NCBI GenBank assembly: GCA_000987045.1
Contig: LAKY01000018.1
Location: 1-64,000 of the forward strand
Source of the DNA: Clostridiales bacterium PH28_bin88
GTDB lineage: Bacteria > Bacillota > PH28-bin88
DNA: 64,000 bases
Direction of reading: 5' to 3'
Shown: in pieces, positions 18,014-26,521 of the stretch
Layout of the letters: each line of letters opens with the position of its first letter
Numbering within the stretch: the stretch's first letter is position 1
Notes under the pieces: model-generated
Seen by the model: only the letters and a program-made list of their open reading frames with translations
Database searches by the model: none
What the model was told of the DNA's origin: nothing
Program-made: the position numbers and the translations under genes

Positions 18014-19432
18014 ATGATGGACGGGTATCGCATGGAACATGATTTATTGGGCGAAAAGGCGGTACCGGCACATGTCTACTACGGCATCCAGACCGTCCGT
18101 GCCTTAGAGAACTTTCCCATCACCGGTTACCGCCCGCACCGGCAACTGGTACTGGCGGTGGTGATGGTAAAAAAGGCGGCTGCTACCGCAAATATGGATC
18201 TGGGGCTCTTGGCCCAACACCAGGGCAGGGCTATTATCCAGGCTGCTGACGAGGTGCTGGCAGGTCACTATGCGGACCAGTTTGTAGTCGATGCAATCCA
18301 GGGCGGTGCAGGTACTTCCCTTAACATGAATGTCAATGAAGTGCTCGCCAACCGGGCCATTGAGATTCTCGGGGGTGTGAAGGGCAACTACCGGCTAGTC
18401 TCGCCTAATACCCACGTGAATATGTCGCAGTCAACCAACGACGTCTTCCCCACCGCCATCCGCATCGCGGCGCTCAAGCTGGTCAAGGACTTACTAGCCG
18501 AACTGGAGTTGCTGGAGGGAGAGCTGAAGGCGAAGTCGGAGGAATTTGACGACGTGGTAAAGGTGGCCCGCACCCACCTGCAAGACGCCGTTCCCATCCG
18601 GTTGGGGCAGGAGTTTGGCGCTTATAACAAGGCGGTAAACCGGGATATCCGGCGCATCAGATTCATGGCAGAAGCCTTGCACGAGGTGAACCTGGGTGCC
18701 ACCGCCGTCGGAACCGGCCTTAATGCCCAGCGGGAATACATTGAACTGGCCCTCAAGCACCTGCGGCAGATTTCCCGTCTACCCCTCCGGGGGACTGAGC
18801 ACCTGGTGGACGCCACACAAAATACCGACGTGCTGGCGGCCTTCTCCGGCATGCTCAAAACCCTGGCCATGAACCTGTCAAAGATTGCCAACGACCTCAG
18901 GCTGATGTCCTCCGGGCCACGGGCTGGACTTAATGAACTCAATCTTCCGCCGATGCAGCCGGGCTCTTCCATCATGCCGGGGAAGGTGAACCCGGTGATC
19001 CCTGAAGTGGTGAACCAGGTAGCCTTTCAGGTGATCGGTAATGACCACACCATCGCCCTGGCGGTAGAAGCCGGACAATTGGAGTTAAACGTGATGGAGC
19101 CGGTGATTGCTTTTAACCTGCTGCAGTCTCTGGAAATCTTGTGCAACGCAGTAAAGGTGTTCCGTGAGCGATGCATTGAAGGAATTACCGTCAACCGGGA
19201 GCAATGCCAGGGGATGGTGGAACGCAGTGTGGGCATGATTACCGCTTTAAGTCCATACATCGGCTACGAAGAGGCGTCCGTCCTGGCCCAGGAGGTCATT
19301 GCCAGTGGCAGGACGGTGCCGGAAATTGTAGCGGAAAAGGGCCTGCTTAGCCAGGAGGAGATCCAGGCCGTCATGTCTCCCAAGGCTATGACCGAGCCGG
19401 GAATCCTGCTCCCCGGGAAACTGCATGCTTAA
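18014..19432 (+). CDS. aspA: Aspartate ammonia-lyase (aspartase)
   Basis: The 472-residue protein starts MMDGYRMEHDLLGEKAVPA after GGAGG. It contains the fumarase/aspartase signature GSSIMPGKVNPVIPE and the aspartase-like N-terminal YYGIQTVRALENFPITG. It deaminates L-aspartate to fumarate and ammonia. Its position after a carbamoylase would let aspartate released from N-carbamoyl-aspartate enter fumarate metabolism. The gene is followed by its own terminator. Confidence 0.94.
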   Translation: MMDGYRMEHDLLGEKAVPAHVYYGIQTVRALENFPITGYRPHRQLVLAVVMVKKAAATANMDLGLLAQHQGRAIIQAADEVLAGHYADQFVVDAIQGGAGTSLNMNVNEVLANRAIEILGGVKGNYRLVSPNTHVNMSQSTNDVFPTAIRIAALKLVKDLLAELELLEGELKAKSEEFDDVVKVARTHLQDAVPIRLGQEFGAYNKAVNRDIRRIRFMAEALHEVNLGATAVGTGLNAQREYIELALKHLRQISRLPLRGTEHLVDATQNTDVLAAFSGMLKTLAMNLSKIANDLRLMSSGPRAGLNELNLPPMQPGSSIMPGKVNPVIPEVVNQVAFQVIGNDHTIALAVEAGQLELNVMEPVIAFNLLQSLEILCNAVKVFRERCIEGITVNREQCQGMVERSVGMITALSPYIGYEEASVLAQEVIASGRTVPEIVAEKGLLSQEEIQAVMSPKAMTEPGILLPGKLHA

Positions 19433-19457
19433 CCATCAGCGTTATCATGTTCGCACC

Positions 19458-19487
19458 AGCCGGGAAACCTACCCCCGGCTTGATTTA
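19458..19487 (+). terminator. Intrinsic terminator after aspA
   Basis: AGCCGGG pairs with CCCGGCT and is followed by TTGATTTATT. Confidence 0.7.
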
Positions 19488-19633
19488 TTCTTGAAAGTAT
19501 TTCTCGCGGCAGCAGGAAGCTGGTTCCTGGGAGTCGAACATAGTTTGGGGTGAACCAGCGCCTCTACGGGGCTATTTCCGGGTGTGTAGTTATCCGGTGT
19601 AATGGATAAGATTAGAGTGGGCTCACTGAACGA

Positions 19634-19767
19634 CCACCTGCTAAAGCAGGTGGGTTCGACCTCGACTAAAAGTCGACTAAAGTACGGAGGCATACCACCC
19701 CCGACTTTAGTCGGGGGTAGTTGAAAGGTTCTACCTCTTTCCAAAACCCCCGTTATTAAACGGGGGT
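19634..19767 (+). mobile_element. Cluster of IS200/IS605-like palindromes (possible transposase-less remnant)
   Basis: Three hairpins lie within 134 bases: CCACCTGC-TAAA-GCAGGTGG (19634-19653), ACCCCCGACT-TT-AGTCGGGGGT (19697-19718) and ACCCCCGTT-ATTA-AACGGGGGT (19746-19767), with GACTAAAAGTCGAC between. Imperfect subterminal palindromes of this kind are what IS200/IS605 transposases recognise. No transposase frame is present, so this would be a non-autonomous, PATE-like element. It directly abuts a pyrD fragment. The rest of 19488-19633 shows nothing recognisable. Confidence 0.5.
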
Positions 19768-19786
19768 AAAATCGGATGCTATTATA

Positions 19787-20015
19787 AAGCTACTCCCGCT
19801 AATCGGTATGGGTGGTATCACCAACGCCACGGATGCCGTGGAGTTTTTCCTGGCCGGGGCCTCCGCGGTGACGGTGGGGATGTACAATTTCGTGGAACCT
19901 GCTGCCGCGGTGAGAGTAATCGAGGGCCTGAGGGACTACCTGAAGAGGCATCGCATTCCTGGCGTGGGACAACTGGTGGGGGCGCTGACAACCGGCTGAA
20001 AGCAAACTCTGCCTA
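19787..20015 (+). pseudogene. 3' fragment of pyrD, well preserved
   Basis: The last 70 or so codons of pyrD are repeated almost exactly, including [34 protein letters not shown] and [17 protein letters not shown], and the match runs about 12 bases past the stop codon. No flavin-binding or catalytic part is present, so it is a gene fragment. It marks the far boundary of the segment carrying the carbamoylase and aspA. Bases 20016-20128 hold no gene. Confidence 0.92.
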
Positions 20016-20128
20016 AATGATACAACGTTTAAACGCGCAAGGACGTCAACATGATCCAGCTTTTCCTTACAGGAGAGGGAACCCTCAGGCTGTGAGTGAA
20101 AGCTTGTTAGAATAGGGGGAGAGGATCG

Positions 20129-20941
20129 ATGGATGTTGGCAGGCTGGTAATAATCAGGGGCGCCGGGGACCTGGCTTCGGGGATTGCCCACCGTTTATGG
20201 CACAGCGGTTTCCACGTGATGATGCTGGAGCAGGCCCAGCCCACGGTGATCCGGCGGACGGTGTCCTTTGCCGAGGCGGTTTACGAGGGTAAAGTGACGG
20301 TGGAGGGGTTGACCGCCGTCCTGGCGGATAACCCTGCCGAGGCCGTAAGATACATGGAAGCTGGGCAAATTCCCATCCTGGTGGACCCGCAAGGGGAATG
20401 CATGGAGGTTGTTTGTCCCCGGGTGCTGGTGGACGCCATCATGGCGAAGAAGAATCTGGGGACAAGCATTGAACAGGCTCCGGTGGTGGTGGCGACAGGG
20501 CCCGGCTTCCGGGCAGGGGTGGATGCCCATGCGGTAGTGGAAACCCAAAGGGGTCATTATTTGGGCCGGGTCTACCTGGAGGGGCAGGCCACCCCCAACA
20601 CGGGAATTCCCGGAGAGGTGGGCGGATTCGGGGCGGAAAGGCTGCTCAGGGCGACGGGGGAAGGGGAATTTGTTACCTTAAAAAGGATTGGCGACGTGGT
20701 GACCGCCGGGGAGACTGTTGCCCTGGCCGGGACCTTACCGGTGCGGGCCCACATCGGCGGGGTGCTGCGGGGATTGCTGCGCGAAGGCCTGCGGGTATCC
20801 ACCGGCATGAAGGTAGGGGATGTAGACCCGCGGGCCATCCCGGAACACTGCTTCACCATTTCCGACAAAGCCAGGTCGGTGGCAGGGGGAGTACTGGAGG
20901 CCATCATGTATTTCCTTTACGGTCCTGGTTTGAAAAGATAG
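20129..20941 (+). CDS. yqeB: YqeB, selenium-dependent molybdenum hydroxylase maturation protein
   Basis: The 270-residue protein begins with a Rossmann-like IIRGAGDLASGIAHRLWHSG and continues with the family's VVATGPGF and GGVLRGLLREG motifs. YqeB proteins occur with SelD and are genomic markers for selenium-dependent molybdenum hydroxylases, where selenium is thought to be installed as a labile ligand on the cofactor. It leads a run of maturation genes (two xdhC-type genes and yqeC-mocA), which fits three hydroxylase sets in this window. Confidence 0.88.
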   Translation: MDVGRLVIIRGAGDLASGIAHRLWHSGFHVMMLEQAQPTVIRRTVSFAEAVYEGKVTVEGLTAVLADNPAEAVRYMEAGQIPILVDPQGECMEVVCPRVLVDAIMAKKNLGTSIEQAPVVVATGPGFRAGVDAHAVVETQRGHYLGRVYLEGQATPNTGIPGEVGGFGAERLLRATGEGEFVTLKRIGDVVTAGETVALAGTLPVRAHIGGVLRGLLREGLRVSTGMKVGDVDPRAIPEHCFTISDKARSVAGGVLEAIMYFLYGPGLKR

Positions 20942-20956
20942 AATTAGGCTGGGTAG

Positions 20957-21757
20957 GTGATCAGACTGAGAGAGGTATTCCGGAAGCTGGAAGAACTGGT
21001 GGATGCGGATCGGCCTGCGGCAGCGGTAGTGGTCACCGCCGCCGGAGGTGAACAGCCTGGATTGGTAGGCGCCCGTTTTGTGGTGACGGAGAACGGGGTG
21101 GAAGCTGGCAGCGACGCACCCGCATGGCTGTTGCAGGCCGCTCTCCATCACGGTAAAGAGGCCCTGTGGGCCAACAGGGGGGGGTGGGTACGGCACCAGC
21201 CGGCGGTGGGTGCCGATGACGAAGTCCAGGTAGAGTTTTTTGTGGACCTGGCGGTACCGGCTCCCCAGCTAATTATCTTTGGAGGGGGCCACATATCCCA
21301 GTCGCTGGCTGCCATGGGGAGCATGATTGGCTTTCAAGTAACGGTGCTGGATGACCGCCCCCTCTTTGCCAACAGGGAGCGCTTCCCCACCGCCCGCCAG
21401 GTGTTATGCAAGCCGTTCGAGGAGGCGGTCCTGGAGGTTCCCATTACCCGGGCCAGTTATGTGGTCATCGTCACCCGCGGGCACCGCAGCGATGAGACCT
21501 GCCTGCGGGGCGTGCTGCACTCTCCCGCCGGCTACATCGGCATGATCGGCAGCCGGCGACGGGTGGGGGGAGTAATGTCCCGGCTGGTGGAGGATGGGGA
21601 ACCCGCCCACCTGGTACGCCGCGTCCATTCCCCTATAGGGTTGGATATTGGAGCTCAGACCCCGGAAGAGATCGCCGTCAGCATCCTGGCGGAGATTATC
21701 AACGTACGCCGGGGTGGCAAGGCAGCCGACGCTTCCCTGCACCGTCAGAAAGTATAA
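20957..21757 (+). CDS. XdhC-family protein (C-terminal Rossmann domain type)
   Basis: The 266-residue protein starts at GTG. Its second half is the XdhC Rossmann domain, with LIIFGGGHISQSLAAMG, VTRGHRSDETCLRG and GMIGSRRRVGGVM. XdhC proteins bind the molybdenum cofactor and help insert its sulfur (or selenium) ligand before transfer to the apo-hydroxylase. The last codons are formed by the left arm of a dispersed repeat, so the natural C-terminus may have been altered by its insertion. Confidence 0.88.
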   Translation: MIRLREVFRKLEELVDADRPAAAVVVTAAGGEQPGLVGARFVVTENGVEAGSDAPAWLLQAALHHGKEALWANRGGWVRHQPAVGADDEVQVEFFVDLAVPAPQLIIFGGGHISQSLAAMGSMIGFQVTVLDDRPLFANRERFPTARQVLCKPFEEAVLEVPITRASYVVIVTRGHRSDETCLRGVLHSPAGYIGMIGSRRRVGGVMSRLVEDGEPAHLVRRVHSPIGLDIGAQTPEEIAVSILAEIINVRRGGKAADASLHRQKV

Positions 21758-21880
21758 CTTTCTGTGGCAAGTGCAACTAAGGGTTCCGCGCCTAGAAATT
21801 GGGTATTCCTTTGTGGAGGCATAAGCGCGACTAAGCCCATAAATGGGCAAGTCTTCATTAGCGCAAGCCAAGTTTTCTTT
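21746..21880 (+). repeat. Dispersed repeat, copy A
   Basis: It begins with the palindrome CAGAAAGTATAACTTTCTG and continues AAGTGCAACTAAGG, with GCGCAAGCCAAGTTTTCTTT at the right end. Copies occur at 34625-34706 (same strand) and 28333-28419 (opposite strand). This copy is longer because the GCATAAGCGCGACTAAG segment appears duplicated inside it. It overlaps the 3' end of the xdhC-type gene. Confidence 0.8.
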
Positions 21881-21898
21881 AAAAGGAAGGTGATCGGC

Positions 21899-22210
21899 AT
21901 GGACATGGCGGTGCTGGAAGCAATCAACAAGGCCGTCCCGGGTGAACGTATGGTCCTGGCAACCATCGTGCGGACCTGGGGCTCGACGCCTAGAAAATCC
22001 GGCGCCCAGATGCTGGTGTATCCCGACGGCCGGATCGTGGGCACCATCGGTGGTGGGTGCGGCGAGGCGGAAGTGCGGCAGCAGGCCCTCGGGGTGCTCG
22101 ACCGGGGGCGGCCGGAGGTTTACCGCGTGGACCTGACGCGAGAAGTGGCGGAAGACGAGGGTATGGTGTGCGGAGGGATCATGGAAGTCTTCCTCGAACC
22201 TATTGATTGA
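21899..22210 (+). CDS. Short XdhC/CoxI-domain protein
   Basis: ATG 21899 follows AAAAGGAAGG and gives a 103-residue protein, MDMAVLEAINKAVPGERMV onward. VRTWGSTPRKSGAQMLV and GTIGGGCGEAEVRQQA are the XdhC/CoxI N-terminal domain. With the preceding gene it amounts to an XdhC protein split over two genes. A longer upstream frame would translate the dispersed repeat and is rejected. Confidence 0.85.
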   Translation: MDMAVLEAINKAVPGERMVLATIVRTWGSTPRKSGAQMLVYPDGRIVGTIGGGCGEAEVRQQALGVLDRGRPEVYRVDLTREVAEDEGMVCGGIMEVFLEPID

Positions 22211-22221
22211 GGATGGTGGGG

Positions 22222-23613
22222 ATGCCCTTACAGGTTAGGGAGGTTCTGGGCGTCAGCCCCGGAGAGATAGTCTCCTTTATCGGAGCAGGAGGAAAGACCA
22301 CCCTCATGTATCGCCTGGCCGGTGAACTGGCGGTTACAGGTAAGGTGCTGGTGACCACTACCACCAAGGTCTACTACCCCGGGGAAAAGCCGGTGGAGCA
22401 GGTGGTACTGGCAGCCTCCCGGGAGGAAGCGGTACGAGAGGTGGCGGGCCAACTGCAAAGCCGCCGGGTGGTGGCCCTGGGTACCGGTTTGCTTCCTGAC
22501 GGTAAAATCCGGGGAGTTCCTCCGGACTGGATGCCCCATCTAGCCCGGGAATCCGGGGCTGACTTCTTGCTGGTGGAGGCAGACGGAGCTGCCCGCCGTC
22601 CCCTGAAGGGGTACGCGCCCCACGAACCTGCCCTCCCCCCGGCCTCCAACCTGGTGGTGCCGGTGGTGGGGGTGAATGCGGTCGGGGTCACCTTGGATGA
22701 GAGGGGAATCCACCGCCCGCAGTTGGTGGCGGCGGTTTCGGGTGCTTCCCTGGGGGCGCGGGTGACGGAAGGGGTAGTGGCACGGGTACTGGTACAGATG
22801 GTTTCCCTGGCCCGGAAGATGGTGCCGGAGGGAAGGGTGTTTCCCTGGCTGAACCAGGTGGAAACGCCCGATACTGTCGCCACCGCCCGGTACATTGCCC
22901 GGCTGGTGCACCGGGAGTGTGAAGTTCCGGTAATCCTGGGAGCGGCGGCCTCTCATAGCCCCGTGCGGGAGGTATGGCCGCCCGCCAAGGGCGAGAGGGC
23001 GGTGGCGGCACTGGTGCTGGCGGCGGGGTTATCCTCCCGCATGCCTGTGCCCAAAACCTTGCTGCCACTAGGGGGAAAGACCCTCGTGGAATATGCCGTT
23101 GACCATGTGCTGGGAGCACGGGTGGAACCGGTGGTGGTGGTGCTGGGTCACGCGGCGGAAGAACTGAAGGGTGTCCTGGCAGGAAGGCCTGTGGGTTTTG
23201 CTGTGAACCCACGGTACCGGGAGGGGCAGGCAGGGTCTCTCCGGGAAGGGCTTTTGGCCCTGCCGCATGGAGTGGCGGGGGTGGTTTGTTGCCTGGGGGA
23301 TCAACCGTTGATACCGGCGTCAGTGGTGGATGCCCTGGTAGAAAGATTTCTGGCCACCGGAGCCCCTGTGGTTTACCCCTCTTTCAAGAGCCAGCGCGGT
23401 AACCCGGTCCTGTTCAGTACGGACCTGTTGCCTGAGCTGCTGGAATTAACCGGTGACGAGGGCGGGCGGGCGGTGATCGCACAACATGCGGGAGAGGTCC
23501 AGGTGGTGGCTACCGGTGTTCCAGGGGTGGTTCAGGACGTAGATACCTGGGACGAATACACCCGGTTGCGGGAGCAGGTCGAAGCGGGAGACATCCCCTG
23601 GCTGGTAGAATGA
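22222..23613 (+). CDS. YqeC-MocA fusion: Se-dependent hydroxylase accessory protein plus Moco cytidylyltransferase
   Basis: The protein of about 463 residues joins two families. The first 250 or so residues are YqeC, with the P-loop FIGAGGKTTLM and LLVEADGAARRPLKGYAPHEP. From about residue 255 it is a MobA/MocA nucleotidyltransferase, with LVLAAGLSSRMPVPKTLLPL and GDQPLIP. It should load CMP onto molybdopterin and support selenium-dependent maturation. ATG 22222 is chosen, nine bases after GAGG; TTG 22207 is an alternative that overlaps the previous stop. Confidence 0.9.
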   Translation: MPLQVREVLGVSPGEIVSFIGAGGKTTLMYRLAGELAVTGKVLVTTTTKVYYPGEKPVEQVVLAASREEAVREVAGQLQSRRVVALGTGLLPDGKIRGVPPDWMPHLARESGADFLLVEADGAARRPLKGYAPHEPALPPASNLVVPVVGVNAVGVTLDERGIHRPQLVAAVSGASLGARVTEGVVARVLVQMVSLARKMVPEGRVFPWLNQVETPDTVATARYIARLVHRECEVPVILGAAASHSPVREVWPPAKGERAVAALVLAAGLSSRMPVPKTLLPLGGKTLVEYAVDHVLGARVEPVVVVLGHAAEELKGVLAGRPVGFAVNPRYREGQAGSLREGLLALPHGVAGVVCCLGDQPLIPASVVDALVERFLATGAPVVYPSFKSQRGNPVLFSTDLLPELLELTGDEGGRAVIAQHAGEVQVVATGVPGVVQDVDTWDEYTRLREQVEAGDIPWLVE

Positions 23614-23615
23614 AT

Positions 23616-23644
23616 AAATCCCCGGACTCACGATCCGGGGATTT
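23616..23644 (+). terminator. Bidirectional terminator between convergent genes
   Basis: AAATCCCCGG pairs perfectly with CCGGGGATTT, with A/T on both flanks, serving the plus-strand yqeC-mocA gene and the minus-strand xre gene. Confidence 0.85.
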
Positions 23645-23648
23645 AATT

Positions 23649-24026
23649 TCATTCTTGATCGGGAGTATCCAGCCGGGCCAAGAGGAGCCTGGTCATTTCG
23701 AGTACCAGGCGAATGTCCTCCAGGGGGCGGCCTTCCAGCATGGACGAAAGTTCCCGTATCAGCAGTTCCGCCGAGGAGGTGGACAGGTAGTCTTCGCCTT
23801 CCTCCAGCAGTACCTCCACGTTGGTGTTCAGGGCTCGGGCCAGCTTCTTCAGGGATTTAAGGGAAGGCAGCTTGTCTCCCCGCTCAACCTGCCCCACGTA
23901 GCTGTAGTGCAGGTCTGCTCGCTCTCCTAACTGTTCCTGGGTAAGGCCTAAACGCAAACGCATAGCCTTGATGCGTTTGCCGATCTGCTCCTCGTCTCTA
24001 GAACCGGGCATTTCCGGGTTTGGCAT
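23649..24026 (-). CDS. XRE-family transcriptional regulator
   Basis: The 125-residue protein has an N-terminal helix-turn-helix, IGKRIKAMRLRLGLTQEQL followed by SYVGQVERGDKLPSLKSL, which is the Xre/SinR DNA-binding fold. The C-terminal 50 residues are a charged helix probably used for dimerisation. A good GAGGAGG lies seven bases before the ATG. It is transcribed toward the yqeC-mocA gene and divergently from the zinc-ribbon gene. GTCTTAA repeats near 24090 and 24115 could be its operator. Confidence 0.88.
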   Translation of the reverse strand: MPNPEMPGSRDEEQIGKRIKAMRLRLGLTQEQLGERADLHYSYVGQVERGDKLPSLKSLKKLARALNTNVEVLLEEGEDYLSTSSAELLIRELSSMLEGRPLEDIRLVLEMTRLLLARLDTPDQE

Positions 24027-24103
24027 CGGACAACCTCCTCTACTCCTCTAATTTCACTCTCCTTTATGCTCCTTGTAAAGAAGCTATTAGTCTTAAAAAC
24101 CGC

Positions 24104-24133
24104 TTGACTATGGGTCTTAAGTAGGGTTATCAT
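24104..24133 (+). promoter_or_regulatory. Sigma-A promoter of the zinc-ribbon gene
   Basis: TTGACT (24104-24109) and TATCAT (24128-24133) are separated by 18 bases and lie about 40 bases before the start. Confidence 0.5.
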
Positions 24134-24170
24134 GGTAGCAGTGGGAGGTTATTGAAAGAGGTGTCTGCAA

Positions 24171-24347
24171 TTGGTTGCCAAAGAGTGTCCTTACTGCCAT
24201 CAAATGTCGTACTCGGCGGCTGACCGGGAGGGGTGGATTTGTCCTTATTGCGACCGGGATATCACTCATGTCCCTGTGCAGCCTGCTTTGCCTGTAAAAG
24301 GGCCGGAAACTTATAAAGGGCCTGGCTGGGGCGAAAATCCGGAATAA
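24171..24347 (+). CDS. Small zinc-ribbon protein of 58 residues
   Basis: TTG 24171 is preceded by AGAGGTG at a spacing of seven. The product begins MVAKECPYCHQMSYSAADRE and has a second CPYCD knuckle 19 residues on, so two CPYC pairs form a classical zinc ribbon. The tail is Pro/Gly-rich. Promoter and terminator signals flank it, supporting a real monocistronic gene. Function is unknown; proteins like this often bind nucleic acid or act as metal chaperones. Confidence 0.75.
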   Translation: MVAKECPYCHQMSYSAADREGWICPYCDRDITHVPVQPALPVKGPETYKGPGWGENPE

Positions 24348-24362
24348 TTCCATATTACACTT

Positions 24363-24400
24363 GGGCGGAGTCTCCAGGTAGTTGGGACGCCGCCTTTTTG
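24363..24400 (+). terminator. Intrinsic terminator after the zinc-ribbon gene
   Basis: GGCGG pairs with CCGCC around an imperfect inner stem and is followed by TTTTTG. Bases 24401-24591 show nothing else. Confidence 0.6.
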
Positions 24401-24591
24401 ATTCGGCATGAAGGGCCTGCGATGACCTTTGCCTTGCTTTTCCACCTGGATTGGTTTCTTTTGCCTCAGTAAACTTGGGTGTGGAAGCAGGAACTTGTGT
24501 TAGCCGTGTGGAATGAAAACTCTCACGATGCTATGATTAAGGTGCAGTTACGCCAAGTTTGTCATAGTGCTTTTACAAGGGGCGGTGCGTA

Positions 24592-26409
24592 TTGTCCAGG
24601 CTAAGTCAGGTAAGGGAAAACGGGCAGCAGGTGGCGGAAGCCATTGCTGCCGCATTGAAAATGGAAGTGGAAATCATCGACACCGACCTGGTCCGGGTAG
24701 CCGGGACGGGAAAGGTCCGGGGTGATGTAGGTACTCGCTTGCTGCGGGGACTGGTCAACAAACACGTCCTCCAGACAGGACAGCACGTATTTATCAATGA
24801 ACCCGGTTATCACCCCATCTGCCTCTCCTGTCCTCTGACAGGGAGGTGCTTTTACCTGGCTTATATCGTTTACCCCATTCGAGTAGACGAATCCGTGATC
24901 GGGACCATCAGCCTGGTAGCTTTTGACGAGCAGCAGAAGCAAACTTTAAGCAGCAATACGGAATCCCTCATTGACTTCATCGGCCGCATGGCAGACCTGA
25001 TCAGCAGTAAGGTGCTGGAACGAGAGATGGTTCAAGAGAAGATCGTCATGGCCAACAGGTTGGAGGCGGTGGTTGACTCGGTTTATGAAGGGGTCGTGGC
25101 AATTGACCAGCAGGGGGTGATTACCCACTTCAACCGTTCAGCGGAGCGGATGTTCGGGCTGAAAAAAAACCAGGTGGTAGGTCGCGAGCTGCGGGAATAC
25201 GTCACGGCAATCCCCTTGATGGAAGTGTTACAGGACGGCAAGGGGTTCAATTCCCGGGAGGTTTTTCTCAACCTGAATGGAAAAAAGCTGCACTTTCTCA
25301 GCACCGCCAAACCAATCCGTGCCAACGGGGACACCATTGTCGGGGTGGTGGCCACTTTCCGGGACTTCAGTGAGACTCAGAAGCTGGCTTATGAAATTAT
25401 GACCACCCAGGAGATGCTTACCTTTGACGATATCATCGGGGCCAGCAAGACCATTATCGAGGTCAAGGCCAAGGCGAAAAAGATCGCCGGCAGTAATTCC
25501 ACGGTGCTGATCGTGGGGGAAAGCGGTACCGGAAAAGAGGTGTTTGCCCGGGCTATCCATGCCGCCAGCCCCCATGGGCACAAACCTTTTATCGCCATCA
25601 ACTGCGGCGCGATCCCGGAACACCTGTTGGAGAGTGAGCTGTTCGGTTACGAGGAGGGAGCTTTCACCGGGGCCAGGAGGGGCGGTAAACCAGGTAAGTT
25701 CGAACTGGCCGACGGGGGCACTATCTTTCTGGACGAGATCGGCAACATGTCCCTTTACCTGCAGGCCAAGCTCCTGCGGGTGCTGCAGGAGCGGCAGATC
25801 GAACGGGTGGGCGGCACCCAGGTGGTTCCGGTGGATATCCGGGTGGTGGCGGCCACCAACAGCGACCTCCAGGACATGGTGCAAAAAGGCCTGTTCCGGG
25901 AGGACCTGTTCTACCGCCTGAGCGTCATCCCGCTGGTTGTCCCTCCCTTAAGGGAGCGGCGGGAGGATATCCCCCTGCTGTTGGGTCACTACATGCGCAG
26001 GTTTGCGAAACTCCTGGGCAAGGACATCCAGGGGTTTACCAAGGAGGCTCTCCGGGCCTGCACCGGTTACCTGTGGCCTGGCAACGTGAGGGAGTTGGTC
26101 AACGCTGTGGAATACGCCATCAACCTAGAGGAGAGCCAGCTCATCACTCTGGAAAGCCTGCCTCCGCGGTTACGGGAAGGGGTGAAAAGGCGGAGTGCGG
26201 CTCCCCAGCCCACGCGTATCCCCACCCTGGACGAACTGGAGAAGGAAGCCATCTCCCGCGCGCTGGAGGAGTTTGGCTGGTCCGAAGAAGGCAAGAACCG
26301 GGCGGCTGAAGCCCTGGGGATCAGCAGGGCAACCATCTACCGGAAGATTCAAAGATACCGGCTGGTACCCGAGCGGCGACCGCCGGAGACACTGTTCATC
26401 AAGGACTAG
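24592..26409 (+). CDS. Sigma-54-dependent transcriptional activator with PAS domain
   Basis: The 605-residue protein has an N-terminal sensor domain (1-150) with a cysteine cluster [10 protein letters not shown] (Cys77, 80, 86), which could bind metal or a cluster. A PAS domain follows at about 160-265 ([18 protein letters not shown]). The AAA+ domain at 275-505 has GESGTGKE and the sigma-54-contacting GAFTGA. A Fis-type helix-turn-helix sits at the end ([19 protein letters not shown]). It starts at TTG. Targets are unknown; the only sigma-54 promoter I found is that of korDABC. Confidence 0.93.
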   Translation: MSRLSQVRENGQQVAEAIAAALKMEVEIIDTDLVRVAGTGKVRGDVGTRLLRGLVNKHVLQTGQHVFINEPGYHPICLSCPLTGRCFYLAYIVYPIRVDESVIGTISLVAFDEQQKQTLSSNTESLIDFIGRMADLISSKVLEREMVQEKIVMANRLEAVVDSVYEGVVAIDQQGVITHFNRSAERMFGLKKNQVVGRELREYVTAIPLMEVLQDGKGFNSREVFLNLNGKKLHFLSTAKPIRANGDTIVGVVATFRDFSETQKLAYEIMTTQEMLTFDDIIGASKTIIEVKAKAKKIAGSNSTVLIVGESGTGKEVFARAIHAASPHGHKPFIAINCGAIPEHLLESELFGYEEGAFTGARRGGKPGKFELADGGTIFLDEIGNMSLYLQAKLLRVLQERQIERVGGTQVVPVDIRVVAATNSDLQDMVQKGLFREDLFYRLSVIPLVVPPLRERREDIPLLLGHYMRRFAKLLGKDIQGFTKEALRACTGYLWPGNVRELVNAVEYAINLEESQLITLESLPPRLREGVKRRSAAPQPTRIPTLDELEKEAISRALEEFGWSEEGKNRAAEALGISRATIYRKIQRYRLVPERRPPETLFIKD

Positions 26410-26521
26410 AGGCGGATAAGATGCCCGATTCCTGCCATTATTATCCTGTCATATTCTTCCTTTCCATCAACTAGACATAGGGGGAGAGGAGAGACGGGGT
26501 AAAAGGGGAGGATGAGAGGCT

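Noticed and set aside
17751..18017. 88-codon frame before aspA
   Set aside because: It spans a GGGCCC hairpin, the palindromic operator and the aspA ribosome binding site, so it is better explained as a regulatory region.
20957..22210. XdhC split interpreted as a frameshifted single gene
   Set aside because: Domain order is reversed relative to a normal XdhC and each piece has its own start signal, so two genes are more likely than one broken gene.
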